From Aurantibacter sp034110465 (GTDB lineage: Bacteria > Bacteroidota > Bacteroidia > Flavobacteriales > Flavobacteriaceae): a stretch of 64,000 nucleotides of DNA. Below the pieces are notes generated by a model that was not told the origin of the DNA, searched no databases, and worked only from the letters and a program-made list of their open reading frames with translations. The number at the start of each line of letters is the position of its first letter. Position 1 is the stretch's first letter. The DNA is taken from positions 1-64,000 of the forward strand of contig JAWUZD010000002.1 of the NCBI GenBank assembly GCA_034110465.1, read 5' to 3'. Below, one piece after another: positions 1-8,243 of this stretch. A program made the translations under genes and the position numbers.

Positions 1-211
1 CGGCAGCATTTCCAACTGTTCCTGTTCTTACTTGTGCTGTTACCCATATTCCGGTAATTTGTGCGACTAATCAGGCTAATGTTGCGGCTCAAAATACGGC
101 AGCATTTCCAACTGTTCCTGTTCTTACTTGTGCTGTTACCCATATCCCGGTAATTTGTGCAACTAATCAGGCTGATTCTAATGCATTTCCAACTGTTCCA
201 GTTGTTGCCTG
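1..211 (+). repeat. 96-bp tandem repeat inside the precursor gene
   Basis: The block starting cggcagcatttccaactg at 1 recurs at 97, a period of 96 bases (32 codons). In the aligned region only a few bases differ, two of them silent (att/atc, gcg/gca). A third, diverged partial copy runs from about 179 to 211. Near-identity at silent positions points to recent duplication or gene conversion. More copies may lie to the left of the window. Confidence 0.95.
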
Positions 212-254
212 TACACAAATAACAAGTATTGTAGATTGTGGTATTACAAATTAA
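1..254 (+). CDS. Repeat-containing Thr/Cys-rich peptide, probable lanthipeptide-like precursor (5' end outside window)
   Basis: Only the last 83 codons are present; the frame starts at base 3 and stops with TAA at 252-254. The visible part is one 32-residue unit, a second near-identical unit and a shorter variant third unit. Each unit carries FPTVPV(L/V)(T/A)C, and the first two also carry VTHIPVICATNQ. Every main Cys has a Thr exactly six residues before it (TVPVLTC, THIPVIC, TVPVVAC), the spacing expected if each Thr-Cys pair closes one ring. The last residues are SIVDCGITN. The gene sits directly upstream of a kinase, a HopA1-like protein and a LanC-like cyclase, so I infer it is their substrate, with several core segments. 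The leader is not visible. It could instead be a repetitive secreted protein unrelated to the enzymes. Confidence 0.7.
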   Translation, partial: AAFPTVPVLTCAVTHIPVICATNQANVAAQNTAAFPTVPVLTCAVTHIPVICATNQADSNAFPTVPVVACTQITSIVDCGITN

Positions 255-266
255 TAACTAAATGAT

Positions 267-312
267 TTAGGGTCTTATAAATAGCTTTATGAGACCCTAA
301 TATTTATTATAT
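267..312 (+). terminator. Strong hairpin between precursor and enzyme genes (attenuator or mRNA 3'-end stabiliser)
   Basis: Arms 267-281 and 286-300 pair over 15 bp with a single G-T wobble around the loop TAGC. The hairpin begins 12 bases after the precursor stop and is followed by an AT-rich stretch rather than a clean T run, so termination may be partial. In peptide operons such a hairpin commonly keeps precursor mRNA abundant while a minority of transcripts read into the enzyme genes. That role is inferred here. Confidence 0.7.
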
Positions 313-324
313 AAACTTATAATT

Positions 325-1413
325 ATGGAATTAAACCCTGAAAATATATATCAATATCTAAATAAAAAACAGCTTATCAGTTCTTTAGATGTTGTGAAAG
401 GAAATTATACAATTCATCCTATTAAGACTAGGAATAATATTATGAAAGTTTTAATTAATCATAACAATTCTTTTTTTGTTAAACAGACGAAAAAAGATAT
501 CGCTTCAGATAATTTATTTAATAGAGAGATTAACGCTTACCATTTATTTAAAGATAATAAAACGTTCTCATTAATAGCTAAATATGTTCCTTCATTAGTT
601 GATTATGAAAATGATAATAATATTTTAATTACAGATTTATTTTATGGTTCAAAAAGTTTACATGAATATTATATGGTTACTAAAAATTTTAATTTAGACC
701 TCGCTAAGGAACAAGCTATAATATTAAACTCCTGCCATATAAGACCTGAAAAAAATGATGATATATCTAAGTTTCCAAAATCTTTACCTTGGATTTTACA
801 ATTAGACAGATATAATGCAAATGAATTTTTTGTAAATAATAAAGCAAGCACAAACATTATTCATTTAATAAAAGAAAATAGTTTATTACAAAATGAATTA
901 ATTAAACTTAAAAAATCATGGCAGTTTACACACCTAATACATGGAGATATTAAATGGATTAACTTTTTAATATCAGAAAATGAATTAGATCAAAAATTAA
1001 TTGACTGGGAACTGGCAGATATCGGAGATCCAATTTGGGATGTTGCAGGACTTCTTCAGTCATACATAACTGCATGGCTATTTGGGTTTGATAATAATGA
1101 TCCTACTAGTCAAATTTTACCTAAAAACATGGAAGGATATCATATAAATAAAATACAACCTTCTGCAAAAGCTTTTCTTTCTAAATATTTAGAATTACAA
1201 AATCTTCCAGAATCAGAACATGTTTCTTTTTACACAAAAACAATACAATTAACTGCTGCAAGGATTATACAAACTAGTATTGAAGGCGTTACGCATAATT
1301 CAAAAATAGAAGCTAATAATATGCGTTGCATACAGCTTGCTTTTAATATTTTGAAGGACCCTCTTTATGCTCTATCTGAATTATTTGATATAAAAACAGA
1401 GGCTTATGTTTAA
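325..1413 (+). CDS. APH-fold kinase, candidate split lanthipeptide Ser/Thr kinase
   Basis: A 362-residue protein of the aminoglycoside phosphotransferase/choline kinase fold. The catalytic loop is LIHGDIKWIN with Asp208 and Asn213; the metal-binding motif is LIDWELAD with Asp227. The N-terminal lobe is poorly conserved, with a candidate beta-strand Lys at FFVKQTKK. By itself the family would suggest small-molecule phosphorylation. It overlaps the next gene, a HopA1-like protein, by 8 bp. In thioviridamide-type and class V lanthipeptide pathways a stand-alone APH-like kinase works with a HopA1-like protein to phosphorylate and then eliminate Ser/Thr. I infer the same here, with the upstream repeat peptide as substrate. 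The ATG follows the hairpin by 24 bases. A resistance kinase is possible but does not explain the neighbours. Confidence 0.8.
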   Translation: MELNPENIYQYLNKKQLISSLDVVKGNYTIHPIKTRNNIMKVLINHNNSFFVKQTKKDIASDNLFNREINAYHLFKDNKTFSLIAKYVPSLVDYENDNNILITDLFYGSKSLHEYYMVTKNFNLDLAKEQAIILNSCHIRPEKNDDISKFPKSLPWILQLDRYNANEFFVNNKASTNIIHLIKENSLLQNELIKLKKSWQFTHLIHGDIKWINFLISENELDQKLIDWELADIGDPIWDVAGLLQSYITAWLFGFDNNDPTSQILPKNMEGYHINKIQPSAKAFLSKYLELQNLPESEHVSFYTKTIQLTAARIIQTSIEGVTHNSKIEANNMRCIQLAFNILKDPLYALSELFDIKTEAYV

Positions 1414-2356
1414 AGATAAAACGACTTTAAATGAATTAAAAAGAATATGCAATCAATTAGAGGTCTCGGAATTTGAGATTGTATTTAGAAATAAAAAATA
1501 TAAGGTTACACCTGAAAATATTTTAAATAGCCTTGTCAACATTTTATATTCTGAATGTTATGCTTTAAAAGAAACCTATCAAACAACAGGTGTTTTTAAA
1601 AAACAAAATCATTTTTTTGATATTGATGAAACATTTGTTAGCCAACTTTCTACTAATAATTCTAGTAATGATAAAATTCAAGAAGGTTGGGTGATTAAAA
1701 AGAATCTTGAAAATGGACTTGTAGAAGTTATTAAAGAGAATAGAACAAAAATTGTGCATTATAATCAACTAGCAAATAATGCTTTAAAAGATACAGTAAC
1801 AATACATTTTTCAAAAGAAGATAAATATAAACAACAAACTTTTTATTATGTCTTTAGTAACCAAGATTTCGATTTAAATAAAGGAATAACACGAATTTAT
1901 TGGAATATTAATAGCGATGGAGCTGCTATACTTATAAAGCATATTACAACAAAACTAAATTATTATAATATCCCTTTCCTTTTTAAATGTTTAAACAATC
2001 CTAACCTTTATTTTAGACGTGATGCAGCTGTTTTATACATAGAAGATGAAAATATTCAAATTATAAAACATTTATTACCTGATTTATGTATTGCTATACA
2101 AAATTATCTTGAAGATGATGTTCCACTTTTCTCGTTTAAATACCGAAAAGGAGTTGGGATTGCAGAAAACCCAAATAATCACGAAAGTTTTGGTATGAAT
2201 AGAATTAATATTCTAGCCGAATCTCTATTAAAATTTTCAAACACAAAAAAAGATGTAGATACTATGCTAAAACAAATCTCTTATGATTTCATAGAAAAGG
2301 GTATTAATCCTGAAAAACCATATCTTAATAAAGGATCAAGAATATTAATAAACTAA
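1406..2356 (+). CDS. HopA1-family protein, candidate phospho-Ser/Thr lyase
   Basis: 316 residues. The C-terminal half has the look of the HopA1 effector family: RIYWN at residues 163-167, then a segment ending in RRDAAVLYI, then GVGIAENP at 249-256 followed by ESFGMNR. The N-terminal 120 residues are Lys/Asn-rich and not recognisable. HopA1-like proteins in class V lanthipeptide and thioamitide clusters are proposed to eliminate phosphate from phospho-Ser/Thr and leave dehydroamino acids. The gene starts inside the kinase gene (8-bp overlap) and ends 9 bases before the LanC-like gene, so the three are almost surely co-translated. The specific activity is inferred from context and family. A type III secretion effector role is unlikely, as no such system is seen. 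Confidence 0.75.
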   Translation: MFKDKTTLNELKRICNQLEVSEFEIVFRNKKYKVTPENILNSLVNILYSECYALKETYQTTGVFKKQNHFFDIDETFVSQLSTNNSSNDKIQEGWVIKKNLENGLVEVIKENRTKIVHYNQLANNALKDTVTIHFSKEDKYKQQTFYYVFSNQDFDLNKGITRIYWNINSDGAAILIKHITTKLNYYNIPFLFKCLNNPNLYFRRDAAVLYIEDENIQIIKHLLPDLCIAIQNYLEDDVPLFSFKYRKGVGIAENPNNHESFGMNRINILAESLLKFSNTKKDVDTMLKQISYDFIEKGINPEKPYLNKGSRILIN

Positions 2357-2365
2357 TCTAAACAA

Positions 2366-3580
2366 ATGACTAAAACAGATAAAAAACTATTTTTAGATAC
2401 CGCTTGGAAAATAGGTTGCCAATTAATGAAATCTGCCATATGGCATAAGGAATCTTGTAACTGGCAAGGATATTCTGTAGAACCTGTAAATGGTCAGTAT
2501 ATTGCTGTTATAAAAACTTCTGGATCAGATATTTACTCTGGAACTTCAGGGATTGCGATTTTTTTGTCTGCTCTATATTCCGAAATAAATGATCCTATTC
2601 TTTTAAAAACTATTGAAGGTTGTGTTTCTCAAATAAAACTAAACTTAGATTCATTACATGATCAAGGCTTCTATTCGGGTAAACCTGGAATAGCTTCTGC
2701 TTTAATAAAAATAGGAAAAAATTTAGATAGAAAAGACTGGATTAATGATGGGCTTTCTCTTTTAAATAGTATTTCTATTACTTCATTACATAACCATGAA
2801 GTTGATGTCATTAGTGGTGCCGCAGGAACAATCCCTGTATTATTAGATATCTATAATGAATTTGGTGATAAAAAACTATTAGACAAAGCTATTGCTTTAG
2901 GTGATTTATTATACAATAATGCTGAAAAAAAAGAAGATATTTGGTCATGGGAAACAGTTCCATCACAAAAAAACCTAACTGGATTTTCACACGGTGCATC
3001 TGGAATTGCTCTTGCATTGCTTCAATTATATACAACTACAAAAAACAGCAAATATTTACAAGCTTCTGTATCTGGCTTTAATTACGAAAGACTATCTTTT
3101 GATTCTTTACAGCAAAATTGGCCAGACTTTAGGGACGATGCTATTGAATATAATGCTTGCGGTACCTCATGGTGTCACGGCGCTCCAGGAATAGCGATTT
3201 CTAGATTTAGAGCCAATCAACTAGTTAAAGATGATATTTATATTAAAGAAATGAATATAGCATTAGCTACAACAACAACTAATGTGTATAATACTTTAAA
3301 TGCTAATTTAAGCAACACCAATTTTTCATTATGTCATGGTATAGCTGGGAATTCAGACATTTTATTGGATTGTGGTGGCGAAGAACATATTAAGCTTGCT
3401 ACTGCTGTTGGTGTTGCTGGTATTAATAAGTACCAAGAAAATAATTCGTCATGGCCTTCGGGATTAAATACAAATCAATATACTCCAGGATTAATGATGG
3501 GGTTGGCGGGAACAGGCTATTTCTATATGAGATTGTTTAATAAAGAGAAATATCAATCTGTGTTATTGTCTAAATTATAA
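2366..3580 (+). CDS. LanC-like lanthionine cyclase
   Basis: 404 residues, the normal length of a stand-alone LanC. The sequence is a series of G-x-x-G helical repeats (YSGTSGIA, YSGKPGIA, ISGAAGTI, SHGASGIA, CHGAPGIA, CHGIAGNS, MGLAGTGY), as in the alpha/alpha toroid of LanC proteins. The zinc ligands are in place: SWCHGAPG with Cys270, and LCHGIAGN with Cys323-His324. LanC enzymes add Cys thiols to dehydrated Ser/Thr to make (methyl)lanthionine rings. As third gene of the operon it would cyclise the repeat peptide after kinase/lyase dehydration. A LanC-like (LANCL) role without peptide substrate is possible but less likely beside the precursor. Confidence 0.9.
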   Translation: MTKTDKKLFLDTAWKIGCQLMKSAIWHKESCNWQGYSVEPVNGQYIAVIKTSGSDIYSGTSGIAIFLSALYSEINDPILLKTIEGCVSQIKLNLDSLHDQGFYSGKPGIASALIKIGKNLDRKDWINDGLSLLNSISITSLHNHEVDVISGAAGTIPVLLDIYNEFGDKKLLDKAIALGDLLYNNAEKKEDIWSWETVPSQKNLTGFSHGASGIALALLQLYTTTKNSKYLQASVSGFNYERLSFDSLQQNWPDFRDDAIEYNACGTSWCHGAPGIAISRFRANQLVKDDIYIKEMNIALATTTTNVYNTLNANLSNTNFSLCHGIAGNSDILLDCGGEEHIKLATAVGVAGINKYQENNSSWPSGLNTNQYTPGLMMGLAGTGYFYMRLFNKEKYQSVLLSKL

Positions 3581-3623
3581 ACAATAAATCTTTTATTTAT
3601 AAGTAAGCACCATATTTTCTATT

Positions 3624-3660
3624 AAAAAGGCTCAAATCAATTATGATTTGAGCCTTTTTT
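3624..3660 (+). terminator. Rho-independent terminator of the lanthipeptide-like operon
   Basis: A perfect 16-bp stem (3624-3639 with 3644-3659), loop ATTA, with the right arm ending in a T run that continues past the stem. It lies 44 bases after the LanC stop and marks the operon's right end. Confidence 0.9.
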
Positions 3661-3906
3661 TAGTTTCTATTTTTTTATTTAAAGTGAAAATATTCTAAAA
3701 TTAGAAAGCAAGATTGATAATAAAGGTAATTGTATATCCGAAAATATCATGATATTGGATGTAATGGTTTCTCTGTTGACTATATATCAGGTCTTTATGT
3801 GTGGGATTGTTGTTTTATTAATGTGTTTCAAGTAAAAGCTTATATCCTTAAAGAGGTTGTTAATGCTTTAAAAAGAAGATAGAAGATAGGAGTGAATAGG
3901 TCAAGC
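3661..3906. other. Intergenic stretch with a possible gene remnant
   Basis: No convincing gene. A 50-codon open frame without an ATG runs from a TTG at 3730 to a TAG at 3882 (+); its last residues are ILKEVVNALKRR. It may be the tail of a decayed gene or chance. No promoter or repeat was recognised. Confidence 0.3.
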
Positions 3907-4401
3907 TTATTGATTCTTAATGAAAAAGAAAAACGCAAAAAACAATAATACCGCACCAATTAGAAAAAACAGATTATAAATAGAAAGTACTTTTTTTTTA
4001 TTTAAAATGATATCATAATTGTTGTCAGTCTTAAGGTAAGTTATTTTTATAAACTTATTTATGAGTTTTTTAGAAATGCTATAATCTAAGTTTTGAGTGA
4101 TTTCTAATTGGTTAAAATCAGTGAATTTTATAATAGGGTAATAATAGATTCTAGTACCTCCATTTTTTGTAACATAGTCATCTTTAATAAAATCTATAAC
4201 TTGTGCTTTAGTTTTAACTCCATTAGTTGAAATTAGGTCGATTTCTCGATTAAATTTAAATCCTAAATAAATTGTTAAACTGCCTAATGTAAAGAAAGAG
4301 GTGCTTTGTAAATGTTCTTCATCAATTGACTTCAGAATAAATAATAATACTACAAAAATTACAATAAATATAAATGTTCTTTTAATTAAGTTTAATCGCA
4401 T
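3907..4401 (-). CDS. DUF3592-like membrane protein
   Basis: 164 residues with two N-terminal membrane spans (about 8-28 and 36-50), a soluble central domain, and a third span near the C-terminus (LFFLIGAVLLFFAFFFF). The centre has the pattern of DUF3592 proteins: TKAQVIDF, then YYYPIIKFTD, then a strand-rich part. The function of the family is unknown. The gene lies alone on the minus strand between the lanthipeptide-like operon and the symporter. Confidence 0.6.
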   Translation of the reverse strand: MRLNLIKRTFIFIVIFVVLLFILKSIDEEHLQSTSFFTLGSLTIYLGFKFNREIDLISTNGVKTKAQVIDFIKDDYVTKNGGTRIYYYPIIKFTDFNQLEITQNLDYSISKKLINKFIKITYLKTDNNYDIILNKKKVLSIYNLFFLIGAVLLFFAFFFFIKNQ

Positions 4402-4467
4402 TTTCTTAATGAGCTAATAAATTATAATTCCAAACTTATAAAAGCAACTTAAAATAATAGTCTATTA

Positions 4468-6186
4468 TTACTTCAATATCCTAGAAATTACAAACCCACA
4501 AACTGCAGTAAAAGCCAATAAACCTATAGCAATTAAGTTTTCGCCATAAATAAATTTACCAATTGAAAACAATAAGCTATAAACACCAAATACACCTATA
4601 AAGAAACCGATAATTTTATTTCCAAAGCCTTTAAATTTAGAATCTTCTCCAAAAATTAATTGATTAAATGTTTCTAAAGTTCCTTTGTCAGATGGTTGTG
4701 TTAAAAGTGTAACGACTATCCAAGAAATAGTAGTAATAACAACTCCAGAAACTAATTGCCAATGTCCAGCTAATTCTATTATTGGTGTGTCTAACTTTCC
4801 GTTTATAAAGAAGAAAATGGCAATAACAAAAGAAACTACCATTGCCGTAATTTCACTCCAAGGATTAATTCTGTGCCAAAACCATCTTAATATATATAGT
4901 AAACCAGTTCCTGCACCAATTTGAAGTAATAAATTTAATACCTCGCCAGCAGATTGTAGCGTGAAAGAAACTAATGCTGCACAAATCATTAATGCAACGG
5001 TAGAAATTCGTCCAACTAAGACTTGTTCTTTATCTGTTGCTTCGGGTTTTAAAAAGCGTTTATATAAATCGTTAACAATGTAAGAACTTCCCCAGTTTAA
5101 TTGCGTAGAAATCGTACTCATAAAAGCGGCAATTAAGGATAGCAATACAATTCCTAAAAGACCTGAAGGTAAATAGGTCATCATAGCAGCGTAGGCAACA
5201 TCTTCACCTTGCATAGAAGCAGCAAGATCTGGAAATGTAGCATTAATACTTGCTAAATCTGGAAAAATAATTAAAGAAGCTAAACCAACCATAATCCAAG
5301 GCCAAGGACGAATAGCATAATGTGCGACATTAAAAAATAAGGTGGCCCAAGTGGCGTGTTTTTCGTCTTTAGCAGCCAACATACGTTGTGCAATATATCC
5401 GCCACCACCAGGTTCTGCACCAGGATACCAAGTGCTCCACCATTGTACAGCAATTGGAATTATTAATAAGGTAATTAAAGCTTCAGTATTATTAAAATCT
5501 GGAAAAAAGTCTAATTTACCGGCGACATTAATGTGAGATAGTAGGTTGGTGGTTCCTCCAATCTCTGGTAAGTTAATAATGTAAATGGTTGCCCAAACAC
5601 TACCAATCATAGCAATAATAAATTGAATAAAATCGGTCACTAAAACACCTTTTAATCCACCAAAAGCAGAATAGAAAACAACTATAATAGAAGAGTAGAT
5701 CAACATTTCAGTTTGAGAAATTCCTAAAAGAATATTTGCAATTTTAGCACCAGCTAAACAAACACCAGCCATAGTAATTACATTAAAAACCACACCTAAA
5801 TATACAGCACGAAATCCACGAAGGTAACCTGCTAATTTTCCGCTATAGCGTAATTCGTAAAATTCTAAATCTGTTGTAATACCACTTTTTCGCCATAGTT
5901 TGGCATAAAAAAAGACGGTTAACATTCCAGTAAGTAACATGGCCCACCAAACCCAATTTCCAGAAACACCATTTTCTCTTACTAATTGAGTCACTAATCC
6001 TGGTGTGTCTGCCGCAAAAGTTGTTGCTACCATACTAACACCTAAAAGCCACCAAGGCATATTACGTCCAGACAGAAAAAAGGACTTGCTATCCGTTCCT
6101 GCTTGTTTGGATACATATATACCAATAAAGGCAAATAAGGTTAAAAAGAATATAATTATTCCCCAATCTAATGTAGATAATGTCAT
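4468..6186 (-). CDS. Sodium:solute symporter family transporter
   Basis: 572 residues with about 13-14 hydrophobic segments, full length for the SSF family. The start matches many Bacteroidetes SSF proteins (TLDWGIIIFFLTLFAFIGIYV, then FFLSGRNMPWWLLGVSMVATTFAADTP). TFAADTP corresponds to the conserved first-helix region near the sodium site. Members import sugars, amino acids, sialic acid or other solutes with Na+; the substrate cannot be told from sequence. Transcription from the upstream membrane-protein gene is probably stopped by the hairpin at 6215-6240. Confidence 0.9.
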   Translation of the reverse strand: MTLSTLDWGIIIFFLTLFAFIGIYVSKQAGTDSKSFFLSGRNMPWWLLGVSMVATTFAADTPGLVTQLVRENGVSGNWVWWAMLLTGMLTVFFYAKLWRKSGITTDLEFYELRYSGKLAGYLRGFRAVYLGVVFNVITMAGVCLAGAKIANILLGISQTEMLIYSSIIVVFYSAFGGLKGVLVTDFIQFIIAMIGSVWATIYIINLPEIGGTTNLLSHINVAGKLDFFPDFNNTEALITLLIIPIAVQWWSTWYPGAEPGGGGYIAQRMLAAKDEKHATWATLFFNVAHYAIRPWPWIMVGLASLIIFPDLASINATFPDLAASMQGEDVAYAAMMTYLPSGLLGIVLLSLIAAFMSTISTQLNWGSSYIVNDLYKRFLKPEATDKEQVLVGRISTVALMICAALVSFTLQSAGEVLNLLLQIGAGTGLLYILRWFWHRINPWSEITAMVVSFVIAIFFFINGKLDTPIIELAGHWQLVSGVVITTISWIVVTLLTQPSDKGTLETFNQLIFGEDSKFKGFGNKIIGFFIGVFGVYSLLFSIGKFIYGENLIAIGLLAFTAVCGFVISRILK

Positions 6187-6214
6187 TTGGTATGTTTTAA
6201 AGTCTTTTTAATAT

Positions 6215-6240
6215 AAAAAAGACATCTGATAAGATGTCTT
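6215..6240 (-). terminator. Rho-independent terminator (minus strand)
   Basis: Read on the minus strand, AAGACATCT-TATC-AGATGTCTT followed by TTTT: a 9-bp perfect stem (6219-6227 with 6232-6240), loop of 4 and a T tail. It ends transcripts of the gene at 6261-6701, just upstream of the symporter gene. Confidence 0.8.
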
Positions 6241-6260
6241 GTCGTGCAAGGTACTACTAG

Positions 6261-6701
6261 TTAGTTAATCCATAGCTTACTAACTGCTGTTCTTGATAAA
6301 AGTAATAATGAAATACCGACTATCAAAACAAAAACAGGCATAATTATGGCTCCTGGACCATAAATTTCTAAAGCACCACTCATAAAAAGAGTATGTACCA
6401 TTTGCGTCATTATTCCTAATAAGGATATAAATAAAAATAGGTGTGCCCATTTTTTTCTAAGTAATAATAATAAACTACCTAAAGCACCAAAAATTACAGC
6501 AGTAGCATAAGCTGCCATAACCCAAGAAGGTGTATTTAATACGATATCCATAATTTTTGGATCAGGATATAAACTCTTAAAATAATCTGTTTTGTAGGCT
6601 TGATGCAAGTATTGATTAACTCCTAAAGCATTCCAAATTAGTGCAAATCCACTTACTATCCAGAACCATAAAGGTGGTTTTTGTTTGGTTAGGTTAGTCA
6701 T
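6261..6701 (-). CDS. Small integral membrane protein, function unknown
   Basis: 146 residues with four predicted membrane spans (about 12-28, 57-80, 85-105 and 118-137). A short soluble loop after the first span holds KSLYPDPKIMDIVLNTPSW. Similar proteins are frequent in Bacteroidetes, with no assigned role as far as I know. A terminator-like hairpin separates it from the symporter gene downstream. Confidence 0.6.
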   Translation of the reverse strand: MTNLTKQKPPLWFWIVSGFALIWNALGVNQYLHQAYKTDYFKSLYPDPKIMDIVLNTPSWVMAAYATAVIFGALGSLLLLLRKKWAHLFLFISLLGIMTQMVHTLFMSGALEIYGPGAIIMPVFVLIVGISLLLLSRTAVSKLWIN

Positions 6702-6782
6702 TCTAAAATTGTTTAGTTGGTTATTAAATTACAAGGTATAAAAATTTTGTTACAATTATAAATTTAAGTTACTTGCGTTATT

Positions 6783-7571
6783 ATGGCATTTGAAAAAAAA
6801 AGATATTATTACGTAATTACTATTCAATATTTAGGGTATAGATTTCACGGTTGGCAAAAGCAGCCTAATGTAAAAACTTTGCATTTAATGGTGGACAGAA
6901 CCTTAAATTTTATTTTAGAAGGTCGCGATTTTAAAACTTTAGTTTCAGGTAGAACAGATGCTATGGTTAGCGCGGAAGAAGCTTGCTTTGAGTTGTTTAT
7001 ATATGAAGAAATAATCGATTTTGATGCTTTTTTAGAACTCTTTAATACTAATCTACCACAAGACATTAGAGCTTTAAAAATGCATACGGTTGATAAGGAC
7101 TTTAATATTATTCAGCATTCTAAGTTAAAAGAATATAATTATTTGTTTACTTATGGACAAAAATGCCATCCATTTTGTGCACCAATAATGACAACCATTT
7201 TGACTGACTTAAATATTGATTTAATGATTGAAGGCGCAAAATTATTTGAAGGCGAGCATTATTACAGAGCTTATTGTTATAAACCAAGTCCAACGGGACA
7301 GTTTAATAGAGAAGTTATGTCCTGCGAGATTGTAGAGAACACGATATATACCGCCAATTTTTTTCCAGAAAAAAGTTATATTTTAAAAGTAACAGGGAAA
7401 GGGTTTATGAGAAATCAAATACGTTTAATGATGGGAACATTAATAGAATTAGGCCAAGGTAAACGCACTTTAGAAGAGATTAGAATTAGTTTGACCGAAG
7501 AAAACCCTTATAATATGCAATATATTGCACCTGCTTCTGGCTTAATATTAAAATCTATTATCTTTGAATAA
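6783..7571 (+). CDS. TruA-like tRNA pseudouridine synthase family protein
   Basis: 262 residues. It starts with the TruA signature QYLGYRFHGWQKQP and has GRTDA at residues 56-60, where Asp59 aligns with the catalytic Asp of TruA. Later TruA motifs are also seen (GKGFMRNQIRLMMGTLIELGQG). Canonical TruA isomerises U38-U40 in tRNA anticodon arms. Here the usual GRTDxGVHA is GRTDAMVSA, so it may be a diverged second copy rather than the main TruA. It sits 9 bases upstream of the DUF2461 gene, probably co-transcribed. Confidence 0.8.
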   Translation: MAFEKKRYYYVITIQYLGYRFHGWQKQPNVKTLHLMVDRTLNFILEGRDFKTLVSGRTDAMVSAEEACFELFIYEEIIDFDAFLELFNTNLPQDIRALKMHTVDKDFNIIQHSKLKEYNYLFTYGQKCHPFCAPIMTTILTDLNIDLMIEGAKLFEGEHYYRAYCYKPSPTGQFNREVMSCEIVENTIYTANFFPEKSYILKVTGKGFMRNQIRLMMGTLIELGQGKRTLEEIRISLTEENPYNMQYIAPASGLILKSIIFE

Positions 7572-7580
7572 AAACACGTT

Positions 7581-8243
7581 ATGAACAAAACTGTAGCATT
7601 TTTAAAGCAAATAGAAAATAATAACGATAGAGATTGGTTTGCAGAAAATAAATCAACATATCAAGAAGGTTTAAGCGAATTTAAAACTATTTTTACTGAG
7701 GTTGAAGCCTTAATGAAAGCGCATGATGCTATAGATACGGCTAAGGTTTTTAGAATTTATAGAGACGTTAGGTTTTCTAAAAACAAGTTACCTTATAAAA
7801 CTCATTTCTCGGGCTCGTTTGGTCGTAAAAAACCAGAACTACGTGGCGGATATTATGTTCATATCCAGCCAAATAACAAATCGTTTATTGCTACAGGTTT
7901 TTGGGATCCAAACAAGGAAGATTTATTACGTATTAGACGTGAGTTTGAAATGGACGATGAGGAAATTCGAGATATTATATCTAATAAATCATTCAAGTCT
8001 GTTTGGGGAATATTGGAAGGCGATGAATTAAAAACTGCGCCTAGAGATTTTGATAAAGAACATAAAGCAATAGACTTAATTAGAAAAAAGCAATTTATTT
8101 TCACTAAAACCTATACAGATAAAGAGGTGTTATCTTCAGGTTTTGTAAATTCTGTAAACAAGGATTTTAAAACTATTAAGCCCTTTTTTAATTTTATGAG
8201 CGATGTTTTAACGACTAACCTAAATGGTGAGTCTTTAATTTAA
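7581..8243 (+). CDS. DUF2461 domain-containing protein
   Basis: 220 residues, typical for the family (TIGR02453). The N-terminus has FLKQIENNNDRDWFAENK, and the centre KVFRIYRDVRFSKNKLPYKTH followed by a GG(Y/F)Y strand, both characteristic. The function is not established. It follows the TruA-like gene by 9 bases. Its last 4 bases overlap the end of the convergent gene at 8240-8656. Confidence 0.85.
   Translation: MNKTVAFLKQIENNNDRDWFAENKSTYQEGLSEFKTIFTEVEALMKAHDAIDTAKVFRIYRDVRFSKNKLPYKTHFSGSFGRKKPELRGGYYVHIQPNNKSFIATGFWDPNKEDLLRIRREFEMDDEEIRDIISNKSFKSVWGILEGDELKTAPRDFDKEHKAIDLIRKKQFIFTKTYTDKEVLSSGFVNSVNKDFKTIKPFFNFMSDVLTTNLNGESLI

Noticed and set aside
1..254. Repeat peptide as an ordinary secreted repeat protein
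   Set aside because: Its position in front of kinase, HopA1 and LanC genes and the fixed Thr-Cys spacing favour a modified peptide, although the missing 5' end means this is not proven.
325..1413. Aminoglycoside resistance kinase
   Set aside because: The fold fits, but it overlaps the HopA1-like gene and precedes LanC, which a resistance gene would not explain.
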